Notes: generated by a model from the letters alone, not told the origin. A stretch of 64,000 nucleotides of DNA from Psychrobacter sp. FDAARGOS_221 (GCF_002313155.2 NZ_NWFK02000001.1:186001-250000); one strand, 5' to 3'. Shown: positions 1 to 9,383, counted from the first letter of the stretch. Translations and numbers: made by a program.

Positions 1-846
1 CGATTGGCGCAAAGCCAACGCTCTAGAATACTAGGTCGACTGCTACTTCAGTTAGATGCAGGGTATGTTAGTCAATTACGCCGTGCACCTGATGTGAGCG
101 CTGCTTGCACTGCTGCGTTTGGTGAAATGGATGAGCCTTGCGTATTGTCATTCCGTGATTTGCAAGGCGCAATCAGTGCCGCACAGTGGCGTAAAAAAGG
201 CGTGCCGGTTAAAGCTTTGGGCTTATCTATTCATCCGCATTACGGCGTGTTTGCGCCGACGCGTCAGGAATATGTGCAGCTGCTGTTTGATGCACCGCTG
301 CCAATTAATAAAAACGTGGCTTATGACATTGGAACGGGTACAGGGCTGCTGTCTATTGTGCTCGCTAAACGTGGGTTTAACCAAATAATTGCGACGGACT
401 TAAATCCGCGCGCACTTGACTGTGCCAAAGACAATCTAAATCGTTTAGAGTTATCAAACGTCACCTTACAACAAACTGACTTGTTTCCAAATGACGCGCC
501 GCTTGCTGATTTAATTGTCTGCAATCCTCCTTGGTTACCTGCAAAGCCGAGCTCGCCATTAGAGTATGCCGTATATGATGCCAATAGCACCATGCTACGT
601 GGTTTCTTGAATGAGGCAAAACAGCATTTGGCTGAGGGCGGAGAGATTTGGCTGATTATGTCCGATTTAGCTGAGCATTTAAAGTTGCGTACTCGTGAGG
701 AGTTACTTGGCTGGATAGATGAGGCAGGTCTAACCGTCAAATACCGTTTAGACACGGAGCCAACACATGGCAAAAGCCAAGATGCAACAGATCCGCTATT
801 TATAGCACGTAGTTCTGAAATAACGTCGTTGTGGTGTTTGCAGTAA
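1..846 (+). CDS. Class I SAM-dependent methyltransferase (5' end outside window)
   Basis: The reading frame is open from base 1, so the gene begins upstream; the first TTG inside the window (base 4) is unlikely to be the true start. The visible ~280 residues contain the SAM-binding motif DIGTGTGLLS (around residue 110), an acidic ATDLN motif after strand 2, and CNPPWLP, the (N/D)PPY/W-type motif seen in PrmC/HemK-like and other N-methyltransferases that modify planar amide or amino groups. The substrate cannot be read from the sequence. The piece before the Rossmann fold (from about residue 75, HYGVFAPTRQEY) resembles the N-terminal part of PrmC-like enzymes of Moraxellaceae. Family assignment is firm; specific role unknown. 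Confidence 0.8.
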   Translation, partial: RLAQSQRSRILGRLLLQLDAGYVSQLRRAPDVSAACTAAFGEMDEPCVLSFRDLQGAISAAQWRKKGVPVKALGLSIHPHYGVFAPTRQEYVQLLFDAPLPINKNVAYDIGTGTGLLSIVLAKRGFNQIIATDLNPRALDCAKDNLNRLELSNVTLQQTDLFPNDAPLADLIVCNPPWLPAKPSSPLEYAVYDANSTMLRGFLNEAKQHLAEGGEIWLIMSDLAEHLKLRTREELLGWIDEAGLTVKYRLDTEPTHGKSQDATDPLFIARSSEITSLWCLQ

Positions 847-1036
847 TAGGTTTAACTAAGATATCTGTATTTTAAACTGCTTTATTAAGCTATTTCTTTA
901 TTAACTATTTAAGGTTCAAGCTACATCGGCTTTTCTTAATTTCTGCATAGTGATTCCATATAACTAGGTTATAGTTTTGGTTACTTAGCCAGTAACCGAC
1001 GTAACACAACCTAGTTATGGTTGATAGGGAGACAGG

Positions 1037-1546
1037 ATGTCACAATCAGAGCAGTCAGAATCTAATCAAAGTTTAGTTGTGGACAGTATAGATAATAATA
1101 CTGACTTAAATGAGTATCCAACAGTAAAGTTAATAAAGACTTTTGCCTTGTATGGAGGCTTCGTTGGCGGTCTGATTATGTGGTTTGGTTTTACAGTTAT
1201 TTCACCGTCGAATATACTAAATATGTTTGTCTTTATCATTCTAAATAGTATTGTAGCCGGTCTTATACCTTCTATCGTTACTGCATTTATCCTTAATAGA
1301 TTAAGATTAATCTTAAATCAACCGATTAAGTGGTTTTATTTATTATCAGTTGGTGCAATAGTCACCGCTTTGTATGCGCATATTATTTTGAGCGTGCTAA
1401 GTATGTTTAGAGGCGGTAGTTTTAATTTATTGATTGATTATAGTCAAGATACGCTACTGCTTATCATGTTGGTATCTATCATAGGCGGCGTTAGTAGTTT
1501 AATTTTAGGCAGCTTAGTGTTACCTAAAAAGACCCTTTTAAATTGA
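1037..1546 (+). CDS. Hypothetical four-helix inner membrane protein
   Basis: A 169-residue protein with a polar, Ser/Asn/Asp-rich N-terminus of about 30 residues followed by four hydrophobic segments (about 36-56, 60-85, 100-122 and 133-160), so probably an integral inner membrane protein with a cytoplasmic N-tail. No family was recognised. It has a good ribosome binding site (AGGGAGACAGG just before the ATG) and stands alone between the methyltransferase gene and convergent cysG. Its stop codon lies inside the stem of the shared terminator. Confidence 0.6.
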   Translation: MSQSEQSESNQSLVVDSIDNNTDLNEYPTVKLIKTFALYGGFVGGLIMWFGFTVISPSNILNMFVFIILNSIVAGLIPSIVTAFILNRLRLILNQPIKWFYLLSVGAIVTALYAHIILSVLSMFRGGSFNLLIDYSQDTLLLIMLVSIIGGVSSLILGSLVLPKKTLLN

Positions 1547-1565
1547 ATTTAAAAGGGTCTTTTTT
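1528..1565. terminator. Bidirectional rho-independent terminator
   Basis: Perfect 17-bp inverted repeat (AAAGACCCTTTTAAATT and its complement around a single G) followed by a T-run on the plus strand and preceded by an A-run that serves the minus strand. It ends the membrane protein gene, whose stop codon is within the stem, and also convergent cysG. Confidence 0.85.
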
Positions 1566-1584
1566 TATTCTTAAAACTAAAGCT

Positions 1585-3051
1585 TTAAACCATGTTCAGT
1601 GCATGCGCTTGCTGATCAGTGTCGCTAATATGCTCACCATACCAGGCTAGAGTGTCATGTAGTTTAGCAACTTCACCGACGATTAATAGCGCTGGTGTTG
1701 GTAATGGATTGGCCTCATGCTTGGCAACGATATCGCTCAGTGTACCCGTCATGACTTGCTGAGTGGGTAGGCTGGCATGTGACACAATGGCAATCGGCGT
1801 ATCTTTATCACGTCCTGCAGTCATAAGTCCTGTGGTCAGTCGCTCTAATGAGTGTAGCCCCATATAAAATACAATGGTTTCATTGGGATTGGTTAAGCTA
1901 TCAAAGCCTTGATTGGGCTCGCCAGACTTTAAAAACCCTGTCACAAAGCGCACAGACTGGGCATGGTCCCTATGGGTAAGCGGAATGCCTGTATAGCAAG
2001 CGGCAGCATTAGCTGCGGTAATACCGGGCACGACTTGATAAGGGATATTGGCTGCGCGCATGGCCTGTATCTCTTCACCGCCACGACCAAAGACAAAGGG
2101 ATCACCGCCTTTTAGTCGCACCACACGTTTGCCAGAGTTAGCAGCGTCAATCATCATTTGATTGATGTTTTGTTGAGCCACGGCATGATTGCTGCGTTTT
2201 TTACCGACAAATACTTTATCGGCATCACGGCGACACAAATCCAGCACTTCATCAGACACTAGCGCATCGTAATAAACGATGTCTGCTTGCTGCATTAATC
2301 GTAGCGCCTTAAAGGTAAGTAGTTCTGGATCACCAGGGCCTGCACCAACGATATATACTTCGCCCACAGGCTTAGTGCTAGTTTGCTCATCGTCATTGTG
2401 CTTGTTTGATAACTGCTGATGAGTTTGCTCTAGCTGTTGCTTTAATGCTTGCTCTGCATCTGAAATACGACCGGCAAACATAAGCTCGCTGACTTTACCT
2501 TCAAATGCTTTTTCCCAAAACTGACGACGACCGGTAAGTGTTGGAATCTTTGATTTAACGTCATCACGCATATCACCAGCCAATTTGGCTAGTTTACCGT
2601 AACCTTGTGGAATCAAGGTTTCTAAACGGGCACGGGTTAGACGGGCAAGCACGGGCGCCTTACCATTAGACGATATCCCAATCACGATTGGGCTTCTATC
2701 GACAATGGCCGGGAAGATAAAGTCACACAGTGGCGGCGTATCGACCACGTTAACTGGGATATTGAGTGCTTGGCAATCTGCATGCACTTGATGGTTTAAG
2801 GCTTCGTCATCTGTACCAGCAATGACAATACGCTTGCCAGCCAAATACTTTTTGTCATATGCAGCAGTAATTAGGCTGTGTTTGTCTTCACCGAGTAGCT
2901 CACGAATCTCATTGCTAATCTGTGGTGCCACGATGGTAATGTGCGCACCAGCGCGAGACAGCAAATCTGCTTTACGCTGAGCTACTTCACCGCCGCCAAC
3001 AATTAATATCGGCTGGTCAGTAAATTTAAAAAATAGGGGAAAGGTATTCAT
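1585..3051 (-). CDS. cysG: Siroheme synthase (multifunctional CysG)
   Basis: The 488-residue length and two-part layout match CysG. The N-terminal half has the NAD-binding motif VGGGEVAQRKADLL (about 18-31) of precorrin-2 dehydrogenase/sirohydrochlorin ferrochelatase. The C-terminal half, from about residue 232, has VGAGPGDPELLT, RLKGGDPFVFGRGGEE and GITAANAAACYTGIPLTHR of SAM-dependent uroporphyrinogen-III C-methyltransferase. Together they convert uroporphyrinogen III to siroheme, the cofactor of the sulfite reductase encoded at 6082-7770. A low-complexity Gln/Asn/His linker (about 205-228) joins the halves. It is transcribed in the same direction as cysH and cysI but separated from them by two unrelated genes. 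Confidence 0.95.
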   Translation of the reverse strand: MNTFPLFFKFTDQPILIVGGGEVAQRKADLLSRAGAHITIVAPQISNEIRELLGEDKHSLITAAYDKKYLAGKRIVIAGTDDEALNHQVHADCQALNIPVNVVDTPPLCDFIFPAIVDRSPIVIGISSNGKAPVLARLTRARLETLIPQGYGKLAKLAGDMRDDVKSKIPTLTGRRQFWEKAFEGKVSELMFAGRISDAEQALKQQLEQTHQQLSNKHNDDEQTSTKPVGEVYIVGAGPGDPELLTFKALRLMQQADIVYYDALVSDEVLDLCRRDADKVFVGKKRSNHAVAQQNINQMMIDAANSGKRVVRLKGGDPFVFGRGGEEIQAMRAANIPYQVVPGITAANAAACYTGIPLTHRDHAQSVRFVTGFLKSGEPNQGFDSLTNPNETIVFYMGLHSLERLTTGLMTAGRDKDTPIAIVSHASLPTQQVMTGTLSDIVAKHEANPLPTPALLIVGEVAKLHDTLAWYGEHISDTDQQAHALNMV

Positions 3052-3316
3052 AATCGGTATACTATTTATTATAAGTTGCCCTCATTATGGCGTATTAGCC
3101 GCCAACAAGCATGGAAGGATTTGATATTACTTAATTCAAGATTGTCATAACAGGTTGATAACTTGAGCGTATTAGATTGTTTATTGCTAACAAATTAGTA
3201 TTAATAAAAAGAGTCAGTAGTATATCTATTGGTGAGCTGTTACGATATTGATAGCAGCTTTGTAAGATGTTAAATACATTGAATTGAATCTAGCCAAGAT
3301 CAGATAAGGAGTGCTT

Positions 3317-4123
3317 TTGCGAAATATAACGACGATAAGCCTGACTTCTAAAGTTAGTACTAAGTCCATCGACAACTGCTTGCCAAGCAAACTATTAAAC
3401 TGGACATTATTGTGTCTGGTTATACTGATACTTAGTATTAGCTATGCTCAAGCCAAGTCTGATTCTCAACAGTCACTTAATCTTCAGCAACAGGTGACTA
3501 ATCAATCTAGCAATGAGAGCTTTAATTATTTTGATCTTATGGTTGAGCAAAGCCCACTTGATATCGAGCGATTGAATGAGAGTCAAAAGCAGCTGGCTGA
3601 AGCTATCTATCAACGCGCTTATGGCTTATATTCAGATGAGTATCATCAGCAAAGGATTGACCGGGTTCTAGACCTTATGAATGAAGAGCAGGAGCAGTTG
3701 GCAAAGTCTAAACAAAATCAGCCAAAGAATGATGAGTTACTGCAATGCCAATCGAAACTTAATCAATTGCAAAATTATAAAGGCTATATCAGGTTATTTG
3801 CTTATGGTCATGTGTATGAGTCTGACTTTGAAGATGCTCAGAATACCTTAAATATGCTCAATCATTTTTTTGTTGATGAGATTGCACAGGCGCGGGAAGA
3901 GGGCAATGACAATTTTGAAAGTCCTGAGTTACAGCATAAAGTAGAGCAACAAGGTTTAATCGATGCTTATGAAGATTTTTTAAATGACTCTGATTATGAA
4001 GAAGCTCGTAATTTGACAAGCTTTAATATGGATTCTATACCTGACTCAGCACCCAATGCCTATCCTTTTATGACAGTGTATTTTGTACTGTCTAATAACT
4101 TAATTTGTGAAAGATTGTTTTAA
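3317..4123 (+). CDS. Hypothetical exported protein, Gln/Asn-rich
   Basis: About 268 residues with an N-terminal hydrophobic segment (LLNWTLLCLVILILSISYA) ending in a plausible AQA signal-peptidase site near residue 46; the mature part is polar, Gln/Asn/Glu-rich and largely helical. No family recognised. The AAGGAG at 3306-3311 abuts a GTG at 3311 but is well spaced (5 nt) for the TTG at 3317, so TTG is taken as the start. A Cys pair (CQS near residue 138 and a terminal LICERLF) could form a disulfide. The insertion of this gene among sulfur genes has no clear functional logic. Confidence 0.55.
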   Translation: MRNITTISLTSKVSTKSIDNCLPSKLLNWTLLCLVILILSISYAQAKSDSQQSLNLQQQVTNQSSNESFNYFDLMVEQSPLDIERLNESQKQLAEAIYQRAYGLYSDEYHQQRIDRVLDLMNEEQEQLAKSKQNQPKNDELLQCQSKLNQLQNYKGYIRLFAYGHVYESDFEDAQNTLNMLNHFFVDEIAQAREEGNDNFESPELQHKVEQQGLIDAYEDFLNDSDYEEARNLTSFNMDSIPDSAPNAYPFMTVYFVLSNNLICERLF

Positions 4124-4207
4124 ATTTAACACTGCCTGGCTGTTTTCATTCTGCTGAAAGTCTTTATTTATAAGGGGTTGCGCCATGATATATAAAAATT
4201 ATATAAT

Positions 4208-4230
4208 AGGTATATACAGTTTATATACCT
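4208..4230. promoter_or_regulatory. Inverted repeat upstream of ribbon-helix-helix gene
   Basis: AGGTATATA-CAGTT-TATATACCT, perfect 9-bp arms, about 80 bp before the ribbon-helix-helix gene at 4311. A second inverted repeat follows (TTTAAGCCT at 4234-4242, AGGCTTAAA at 4270-4278). RHH proteins usually bind short palindromes near their own promoter, so this could be an autoregulatory operator; that is inference. Confidence 0.4.
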
Positions 4231-4310
4231 GATTTTAAGCCTTTAAATGATGTGTTTAAAAGCTAATCTAGGCTTAAATTTATTATCGATAGCTTAAAGA
4301 GAGTCGTCCT

Positions 4311-4490
4311 ATGGGAAAAGATAAATTATTTACCGCTAAGGTAGAAGAAAACCTGTTAAATTCATTTAAGCATGCCTGCGCCAATCAAGACACCACTGCC
4401 TCGCAAGCGGTCAGAGCCTTTATGCGTGAGTATACGCGTAAGCATGGTCAAGCTGACTTATTCGCACCGATGAAGCGTGGCAAACGTTAA
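4311..4490 (+). CDS. Small ribbon-helix-helix DNA-binding protein
   Basis: A 59-residue ORF starting ATG at 4311 and ending TAA at 4490. It has the pattern of a MetJ/Arc/CopG-type fold: a short basic strand (KLFTAKVEENLL), helix 1 (LNSFKHACANQDT), a turn with TTASQAV, and helix 2 (RAFMREYTRKHG). Similar short proteins occur in Acinetobacter and Psychrobacter from memory. They resemble antitoxin DNA-binding halves, but no toxin gene lies on either side. GAGAG (4300-4304) is a possible ribosome binding site, and two inverted repeats precede the gene. High lysine/arginine content fits DNA binding. Its targets are unknown. Confidence 0.65.
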   Translation: MGKDKLFTAKVEENLLNSFKHACANQDTTASQAVRAFMREYTRKHGQADLFAPMKRGKR

Positions 4491-4635
4491 GCGATGTTGC
4501 CAGTGGCTATTGACTGTGAAAATCTGGATTATCAAAGTAATTAGTAACCGCTTAAATAATAAGTAGCTGAACCACTGATTAGTATTGAATGCTAAACCTA
4601 AATACTACATCTTCAATAGCTAAAACTAAGTGAAT

Positions 4636-4675
4636 AAAAAACACCGCTTAATAAAACATTAAGCGGTGTTTTTTT
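4636..4675. terminator. Rho-independent terminator
   Basis: AAACACCGCTTAAT / ATTAAGCGGTGTTT stem with a short AAAAC loop, followed by T7 on the plus strand and preceded by an A-run that can serve the minus strand. It lies between the ribbon-helix-helix gene and convergent cysH. Confidence 0.8.
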
Positions 4676-4737
4676 GGTCAATTAAGTGAGGCGATAAAAA
4701 TGATGTTAGGTGTTTTATTGCCCACTTAAAGCGTCAA

Positions 4738-5367
4738 TTACAGCTGAGTATGTAGACCACACTCACGGTTTTCTTCTACTTTGGTTGGGTCAAAGTAGTC
4801 AAACTCGTTTGGTAGATCGTTTTCTTCAAGGTAGGCGTCTAAATCTTTGTCAGTTTTGTAGAATAAAGGCGCAACTTTTAAAACACCATCTTTAGACTGA
4901 CTTAGTACATCAAGACCTTGGCGGAATTCAGTTTGGTCTTTACGGATGGCATTAAACCAAACGTCAGGCTTTAACTCACTAAGAGCACGCTTAAATGGTT
5001 CAAGTTTTACTTGCTCAGTAAACTCAGCGTGTAGTGGGTTGTCTACGCTTGGGATACCATTGAAGGTTGCATCACGATGTGCGCTGGTTTGTTTTGGGAT
5101 ATAAGTCACTACGTTTAGGTTCAAGTCTTTGATTAGCTTGTTCGCAAACTTATAGGTAGCGTCTGTGTTGTAGCCTGAATCTACCCACAATACAGTGATG
5201 TCTGGCTTTTGCTTGGCAATTAGGTGCAAGATAGCTGACTCATATGGGCGAAAGTTAGTGGTGATGATTGGGTTTTCTGCTTTCGCTAATGCCCACTCAA
5301 CGATTTGCTCAGGGGTTTTGCTTTCTAGTTCTTTGTTGGCTTGGTCGATATTGATGTCGATAGTCAT
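4738..5367 (-). CDS. cysH: Phosphoadenylyl-sulfate reductase (thioredoxin-dependent)
   Basis: A 209-residue PAPS reductase-like protein of the adenine nucleotide alpha-hydrolase fold. It ends in ECGLHTQL, the catalytic ECG(I/L)H motif that carries the thioredoxin-reducible cysteine. The paired cysteines that bind a 4Fe-4S cluster in APS reductases (CC near RK and a second C-x2-C) are absent: ECGLH holds the only cysteine. That points to PAPS rather than APS as substrate, which would need an APS kinase (CysC) not present in this window. It is shorter than E. coli CysH (244 residues) at the N-terminus. It reduces PAPS to sulfite for CysI. Confidence 0.9.
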   Translation of the reverse strand: MTIDINIDQANKELESKTPEQIVEWALAKAENPIITTNFRPYESAILHLIAKQKPDITVLWVDSGYNTDATYKFANKLIKDLNLNVVTYIPKQTSAHRDATFNGIPSVDNPLHAEFTEQVKLEPFKRALSELKPDVWFNAIRKDQTEFRQGLDVLSQSKDGVLKVAPLFYKTDKDLDAYLEENDLPNEFDYFDPTKVEENRECGLHTQL

Positions 5368-5495
5368 AATAAGTCCTTAAAATAAAAAATATAAAGCTAT
5401 TGTTTGGTTTGACATGTAGCGGGTTAAAACGAATCTTAAACGTTTTTAAGTTGAATGCTGCTGCCTATCTAAACAGCTGTCTATCTAAATATAGG

Positions 5496-6089
5496 CTATC
5501 TAAACATAGGTAGCTGTCTGGCGACACTGCCATCATAAGATGATGCTAATGCGCCAAAAGATACCTTGATATCTTCAGTTAAATCGCCTGCATTGATGAC
5601 AAAAGTGTCCACACCAGCACGTTGCAAATAGACAATTTGGTCACGGCCGAAATGACCGGCAATACGCAGCTCACCTTTAAAGCCTTTATGGCGTAAATGA
5701 CGGATTTGACTAAAGGTACGCCCATCAGCAAATTTTGGCTGATAGAACACAATAAGATCTAAAGCGTTCAGCAGGTTATGCTCTTTATCTTCTGTAGCAG
5801 CTAATAACGCATCAAGCTGTTCAGTAGAAATCTCAGTATCTGCCCATAGACCAACACGACTGACATGATTTGAAATCAAATCCAATGCTTCAGTCAGAAG
5901 GCCTTGTGGTGACAACACATCAGACATAGGCAAGATCACATCTAGACGCTCAGGCTTGTGTAATAACTCACCTAAGTGAATGGTTGTGGTTGCAATACCG
6001 TCTGGCAGTTCAGCGGTATACAGTGCCTGCCAGCTGTCTTCAGCGGTAATATCATTCGCTTTAGCATCTAAAATATTGTGGTTACCCAT
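5496..6089 (-). CDS. DUF934 protein, partner of sulfite reductase
   Basis: A 197-residue DUF934 protein, a family almost always encoded beside cysI/nirA-type sulfite reductase and annotated as a probable accessory oxidoreductase of sulfite reduction. The motif FADGRTFSQIRHLRHKGFKGELRIAGHFGRDQIVYLQRAGVDTF is typical only in its parts: DGRxFSxxRxLR and GxxxxDQ-YLxRxGxDxF. The start is taken at MGNHNIL, where ATGGGTAA overlaps the end of cysI by 8 bp, implying translational coupling; the longer upstream frame lies inside cysI. Just past the stop the sequence TTTAGATAG recurs three times (minus strand, 5466-5506). Biochemical role unproven. Confidence 0.85.
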   Translation of the reverse strand: MGNHNILDAKANDITAEDSWQALYTAELPDGIATTTIHLGELLHKPERLDVILPMSDVLSPQGLLTEALDLISNHVSRVGLWADTEISTEQLDALLAATEDKEHNLLNALDLIVFYQPKFADGRTFSQIRHLRHKGFKGELRIAGHFGRDQIVYLQRAGVDTFVINAGDLTEDIKVSFGALASSYDGSVARQLPMFR

Positions 6090-7770
6090 ATACCGCCTCC
6101 TTAAATGGCTGAATGCCAACACGTTGTACAAAGTCAGCAAATGGTTCAGCGATATCACCCTCAACATGGCGTTGCTGGGTATACACGTCTAAAACTTTTT
6201 GCAAGGTTGATGCCACATCTTCTGTTGCAACAGAGCGACCTAAGATTTCACCCAGACGGGTATCTGATTTTGAGCTACCGCCTAAGCTGAACTGGTACCA
6301 GTGCTCACCTTTTTTATCAACGCCTAAGATACCAATATCAGCCACATGGTGATGCGCACAAGCGTTCACACAACCTGACATATTCAGTCTAATTTCGCCT
6401 AAATCATACAGATAATCTAAATCATCAAAGTGCTTTTCAATTTGCTCAGCGATGTTAAAGGTCGTGGCGTTCGCCAGTGAACATAAGTCAAAGCCTGGGC
6501 ACACAATCATGTCCGTTAACGTACCAATGTTTGGGCGTGCCAAGTCAATTTCAGTTAACGCTTCCCATAACGCATACAGATCAGTCTGTTTTACATCGGC
6601 AAACACTAAGTTCTGTTGGTGCGTACCACGGATTTCACCAAAACTGTATTGATCAGCTAAATCTGCTAGGCGGTCTAATTGCTCATCAGTGACGTCACCA
6701 GCAGGGACATATTTGCCATCAACGAGGCCGGCTTTTAATGAGGCGATGACCGCACGGTAACCGGCCACTTTATGCGGTACAGTGTTGCGAGCATACCAAT
6801 CGGCGAAAGCTTTGTTTTCAAACTGTTTTTTCAGTTGCGATTGGCTTTCTAATTCATCAACTTTTTCGTAATCAAACTCTGGGAAGTAGCTTTTTGCCGT
6901 CGCAAAGTTTTCTTCGGTTAGTGTTAAGTCACCGTCTTTGGTATAGGTTTCCCACTCTTTTTCGACCAGCTTTGTGAACTCTCTGGTGCCTAAGCTCTCA
7001 ACAAGAATCTTAATGCGAGATCTATACTTTGATTTACTGTCACGGCGGCCATGAAGGTTATAAACACGCAAGATAGCGTCTAAATAACTTAATAAGTGCT
7101 CACGAGGTAAGAACTCACGAATGGTTTTACCGATAACTGGGATACGGCCTAGACCACCGCCCACGATAACTTCAAAGCCCACTTCGCCTTCGTCATTTTT
7201 GACAACATGAAGGCCGATATCGTGCACCTGAGTTGCCGCACGGTCTTCTGCAGTACCAATGACCGCAATTTTGAACTTACGCGGTAAGAAAGCAAACTCA
7301 GGGTGAAAGGTTGACCACTGACGAATAATCTCACAATAAGGGCGAGGGTCTTCGACTTCATTGGCATTAATGCCAGCATAGGGGTCAGTTGTGGTGTTAC
7401 GAATACAGTTACCTGAGGTTTGAATGGCGTGCATCTGTACAGAGGCCAGCTCAGCTAAGATATCAGGCACTTCTTCAAGCTTAGGCCAGTTTAATTGTAG
7501 GTTAGTACGGGTAGTGAAGTGACCATAGCCTTTGTCGTATTTGCGCGTAATCTCTGCCAGTTTACGCACTTGGTAGCTTGCCATTAATCCATAAGGCACA
7601 GCGATACGTAACATAGGGGCATGGCGCTGGATATATAGGCCATTTTGCAAACGTAGAGGCAAATATTGCTCTTCAGGCAACTCTCCCGCTAGGTAACGGC
7701 GAGTCTGATCGCGAAATTGCTCAACTCGCTCATCAACCATGGCTTGGTCCGCATGAGTATATTTATACAT
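6082..7770 (-). CDS. cysI: Sulfite reductase hemoprotein subunit (CysI/NirA-type)
   Basis: A 562-residue siroheme/4Fe-4S reductase that reduces sulfite to sulfide. The cluster cysteines are visible as C424-x5-C430 (VCPGFDLCSLA) and C467-x3-C471 (MSGCVNACAHHH). An upstream RTNLQLNWP matches the sirohaem-binding RxxxQ-x-HW type region, and both repeated nitrite/sulfite reductase ferredoxin-like domains are present. It is read divergently from sat and overlaps the DUF934 gene by 8 bp. No CysJ flavoprotein gene is near, so electrons probably come from another donor such as ferredoxin or the DUF934 partner (inference). Siroheme is supplied by CysG. Confidence 0.93.
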   Translation of the reverse strand: MYKYTHADQAMVDERVEQFRDQTRRYLAGELPEEQYLPLRLQNGLYIQRHAPMLRIAVPYGLMASYQVRKLAEITRKYDKGYGHFTTRTNLQLNWPKLEEVPDILAELASVQMHAIQTSGNCIRNTTTDPYAGINANEVEDPRPYCEIIRQWSTFHPEFAFLPRKFKIAVIGTAEDRAATQVHDIGLHVVKNDEGEVGFEVIVGGGLGRIPVIGKTIREFLPREHLLSYLDAILRVYNLHGRRDSKSKYRSRIKILVESLGTREFTKLVEKEWETYTKDGDLTLTEENFATAKSYFPEFDYEKVDELESQSQLKKQFENKAFADWYARNTVPHKVAGYRAVIASLKAGLVDGKYVPAGDVTDEQLDRLADLADQYSFGEIRGTHQQNLVFADVKQTDLYALWEALTEIDLARPNIGTLTDMIVCPGFDLCSLANATTFNIAEQIEKHFDDLDYLYDLGEIRLNMSGCVNACAHHHVADIGILGVDKKGEHWYQFSLGGSSKSDTRLGEILGRSVATEDVASTLQKVLDVYTQQRHVEGDIAEPFADFVQRVGIQPFKEAVYG

Positions 7771-7881
7771 AGTAAAGATGCCTTTTTAACAGTAAAGAAT
7801 CATGTGGCTATACTACATAGGGTTATAGTTTTTTATAAATTCATATCTGACATATCTATATCCAAAGACAGCATAGAAAAG

Positions 7882-7900
7882 AATAAGCAAAGTTGGTTAG
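7882..7900 (+). promoter_or_regulatory. Possible sulfur-regulon box between cysI and sat
   Basis: AATAAGCAA-N5-GTTAG matches the same 19 bp (central five free) inside the duplicated block before cysT (16903-16921) and, with one change, before sbp (15289-15307). Its place between two divergent sulfur genes makes a LysR-type (CysB-like) site plausible. This is inferred from three occurrences only. Confidence 0.4.
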
Positions 7901-7921
7901 TCTAGTAACATCAATTTTTAT

Positions 7922-7935
7922 AAATAGCCTAAGCA
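7922..7935 (+). promoter_or_regulatory. 14-mer AAATAGCCTAAGCA, copy 1 (upstream of sat)
   Basis: First of four exact copies of AAATAGCCTAAGCA in the window, 103 bp before the sat ATG. It follows a TATAAAT that could serve as a -10 box, so it may mark the start of the transcript. Confidence 0.5.
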
Positions 7936-8038
7936 GTAAAATCTGCATAATCATTCAGCATAATCGTATTAAGTTATTTTGAATATTTTTGTCAAATTAG
8001 GCTAACTTTTGAGTTAAATCAACATATTGGATAACGTT

Positions 8039-9298
8039 ATGACTTCACAGACATTCGTAAAACGCCTTGGTAAAACCAGCATTGTGCCACCACATGGCAG
8101 TGATGAATTAAAGCCTTTATTAGTAGAAGGTGACGCGCTAGAACAGGCTTTACAACACGCCAAAGACTTACCCCAAATTAAGCTTAGCTCACGTGAGCGT
8201 GGCGATTTAATTATGCTTGGTATTGGCGGATTTACGCCTCTTAATGGCTTTATGAATCAAGCAGATTGGCAAGGTGTTGTTGATGAAATGACGTTAAAGA
8301 CAGGCGAGCATAATGGTTTGTTTTGGCCCATTCCAATCACGTTATCTACCAGCAAAGAGCAGGCAGACAGCTTAGCGCCAGGTGATGAGGTTGCGTTAGT
8401 CGCCGAAGATGGCGAGATTATGGGTGTTATCACGGTTGAAGAGACTTACACCATTGATAAAGATCATGAGTGCCAGCAAGTATTTACCACCACTGACCCT
8501 GCGCATCCAGGTGTCAAACAAGTGCAAGAGCAGGGCGAGGTAAATGTCGCAGGTTCTGTAAAAGTATTCAGCCAAGGTGAGTTCCCAACATTATATCCAG
8601 AGATTTATAAAACGCCTGCTGAAACTCGTGAGCTGTTCAAGCAAAAGAACTGGCAAACCGTTGCGGCCTTCCAAACGCGTAACCCAATGCACCGTTCGCA
8701 TGAGTACTTAGCCAAGATTGCTATTGAGATCTGTGATGGGGTGATGATTCACTCACTACTGGGCGCGTTAAAGCCAGGTGATATCCCTGCAGAAGTACGT
8801 CAAGAAGCGATTAAGACGTTGATTGATAATTACTTCAAAAAAGATACCGTTATTCAAGCCGGTTATCCACTAGATATGCGTTATGCAGGCCCACGTGAAG
8901 CATTATTACATGCGCTATTCCGCCAAAATTATGGCTGCAGCCACTTAATCGTTGGTCGTGACCATGCAGGTGTTGGCGACTATTATGGTCCATTTGATGC
9001 ACAGGCTATCTTTGACAGCATTGATAAAGATGCGATGCAAACCAAGCCGCTAAAAATTGATTGGACTTTCTGGTGTAATGCCTGTCAAGCAATGGCGTCT
9101 ACCAAGACTTGTCCACATGATGCTGAGCACCATGTCAAAGTATCAGGCACTAAACTGCGTAAAGCGTTATCTGAAGACCAGCCGGTACCAGAGAACTTCA
9201 GTCGTCCTGAAGTATTACAGATCTTACGTGACTATTATGCTGGTATTGCTAAAGAAGACCGTGCTGAGATTAAACTAACCGGTGCTTCTGCTCAGTAG
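8039..9298 (+). CDS. sat: Sulfate adenylyltransferase (ATP sulfurylase)
   Basis: A 419-residue homomeric ATP sulfurylase that makes adenylyl sulfate from sulfate and ATP. The active-site signature [12 protein letters not shown] (around residue 210-222, the HxGH-like loop) and [16 protein letters not shown] are present, as is the C-terminal [16 protein letters not shown] cysteine set seen in bacterial Sat. There is no fused APS kinase domain. A TTG at 8027 opens the frame, but GGATAA at 8029-8034 fits a ribosome binding site for the ATG at 8039. The gene is divergent from cysI; it replaces the CysDN enzyme of E. coli. Confidence 0.95.
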   Translation: MTSQTFVKRLGKTSIVPPHGSDELKPLLVEGDALEQALQHAKDLPQIKLSSRERGDLIMLGIGGFTPLNGFMNQADWQGVVDEMTLKTGEHNGLFWPIPITLSTSKEQADSLAPGDEVALVAEDGEIMGVITVEETYTIDKDHECQQVFTTTDPAHPGVKQVQEQGEVNVAGSVKVFSQGEFPTLYPEIYKTPAETRELFKQKNWQTVAAFQTRNPMHRSHEYLAKIAIEICDGVMIHSLLGALKPGDIPAEVRQEAIKTLIDNYFKKDTVIQAGYPLDMRYAGPREALLHALFRQNYGCSHLIVGRDHAGVGDYYGPFDAQAIFDSIDKDAMQTKPLKIDWTFWCNACQAMASTKTCPHDAEHHVKVSGTKLRKALSEDQPVPENFSRPEVLQILRDYYAGIAKEDRAEIKLTGASAQ

Positions 9299-9323
9299 TT
9301 GGTAAATAGAGACGGTACTAAAT

Positions 9324-9383
9324 AGCTGTTTATAACAACAGCTTGTAAACATAAAGGTCGGGCATCATTGCTCGGCCTTTTTT
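9324..9383 (+). terminator. sat terminator (two hairpins)
   Basis: A small hairpin AGCTGTT-TATAAC-AACAGCT (9324-9343) is followed by the terminator stem AAAGGTCGGGC / GCTCGGCCTTT (9353-9380, with G-U pairs) and a T-run. The second hairpin ends sat transcription. Confidence 0.75.

Noticed and set aside
321..773. Antisense ORF over the methyltransferase
   Set aside because: Shadow of a strongly conserved coding frame.
5466..5506. Three TTTAGATAG repeats after the DUF934 stop codon
   Set aside because: Short, next to a stop codon, no structure or conserved spacing; could be slippage.
8027..8038. TTG start for sat
   Set aside because: GGATAA there fits better as the ribosome site for ATG 8039.
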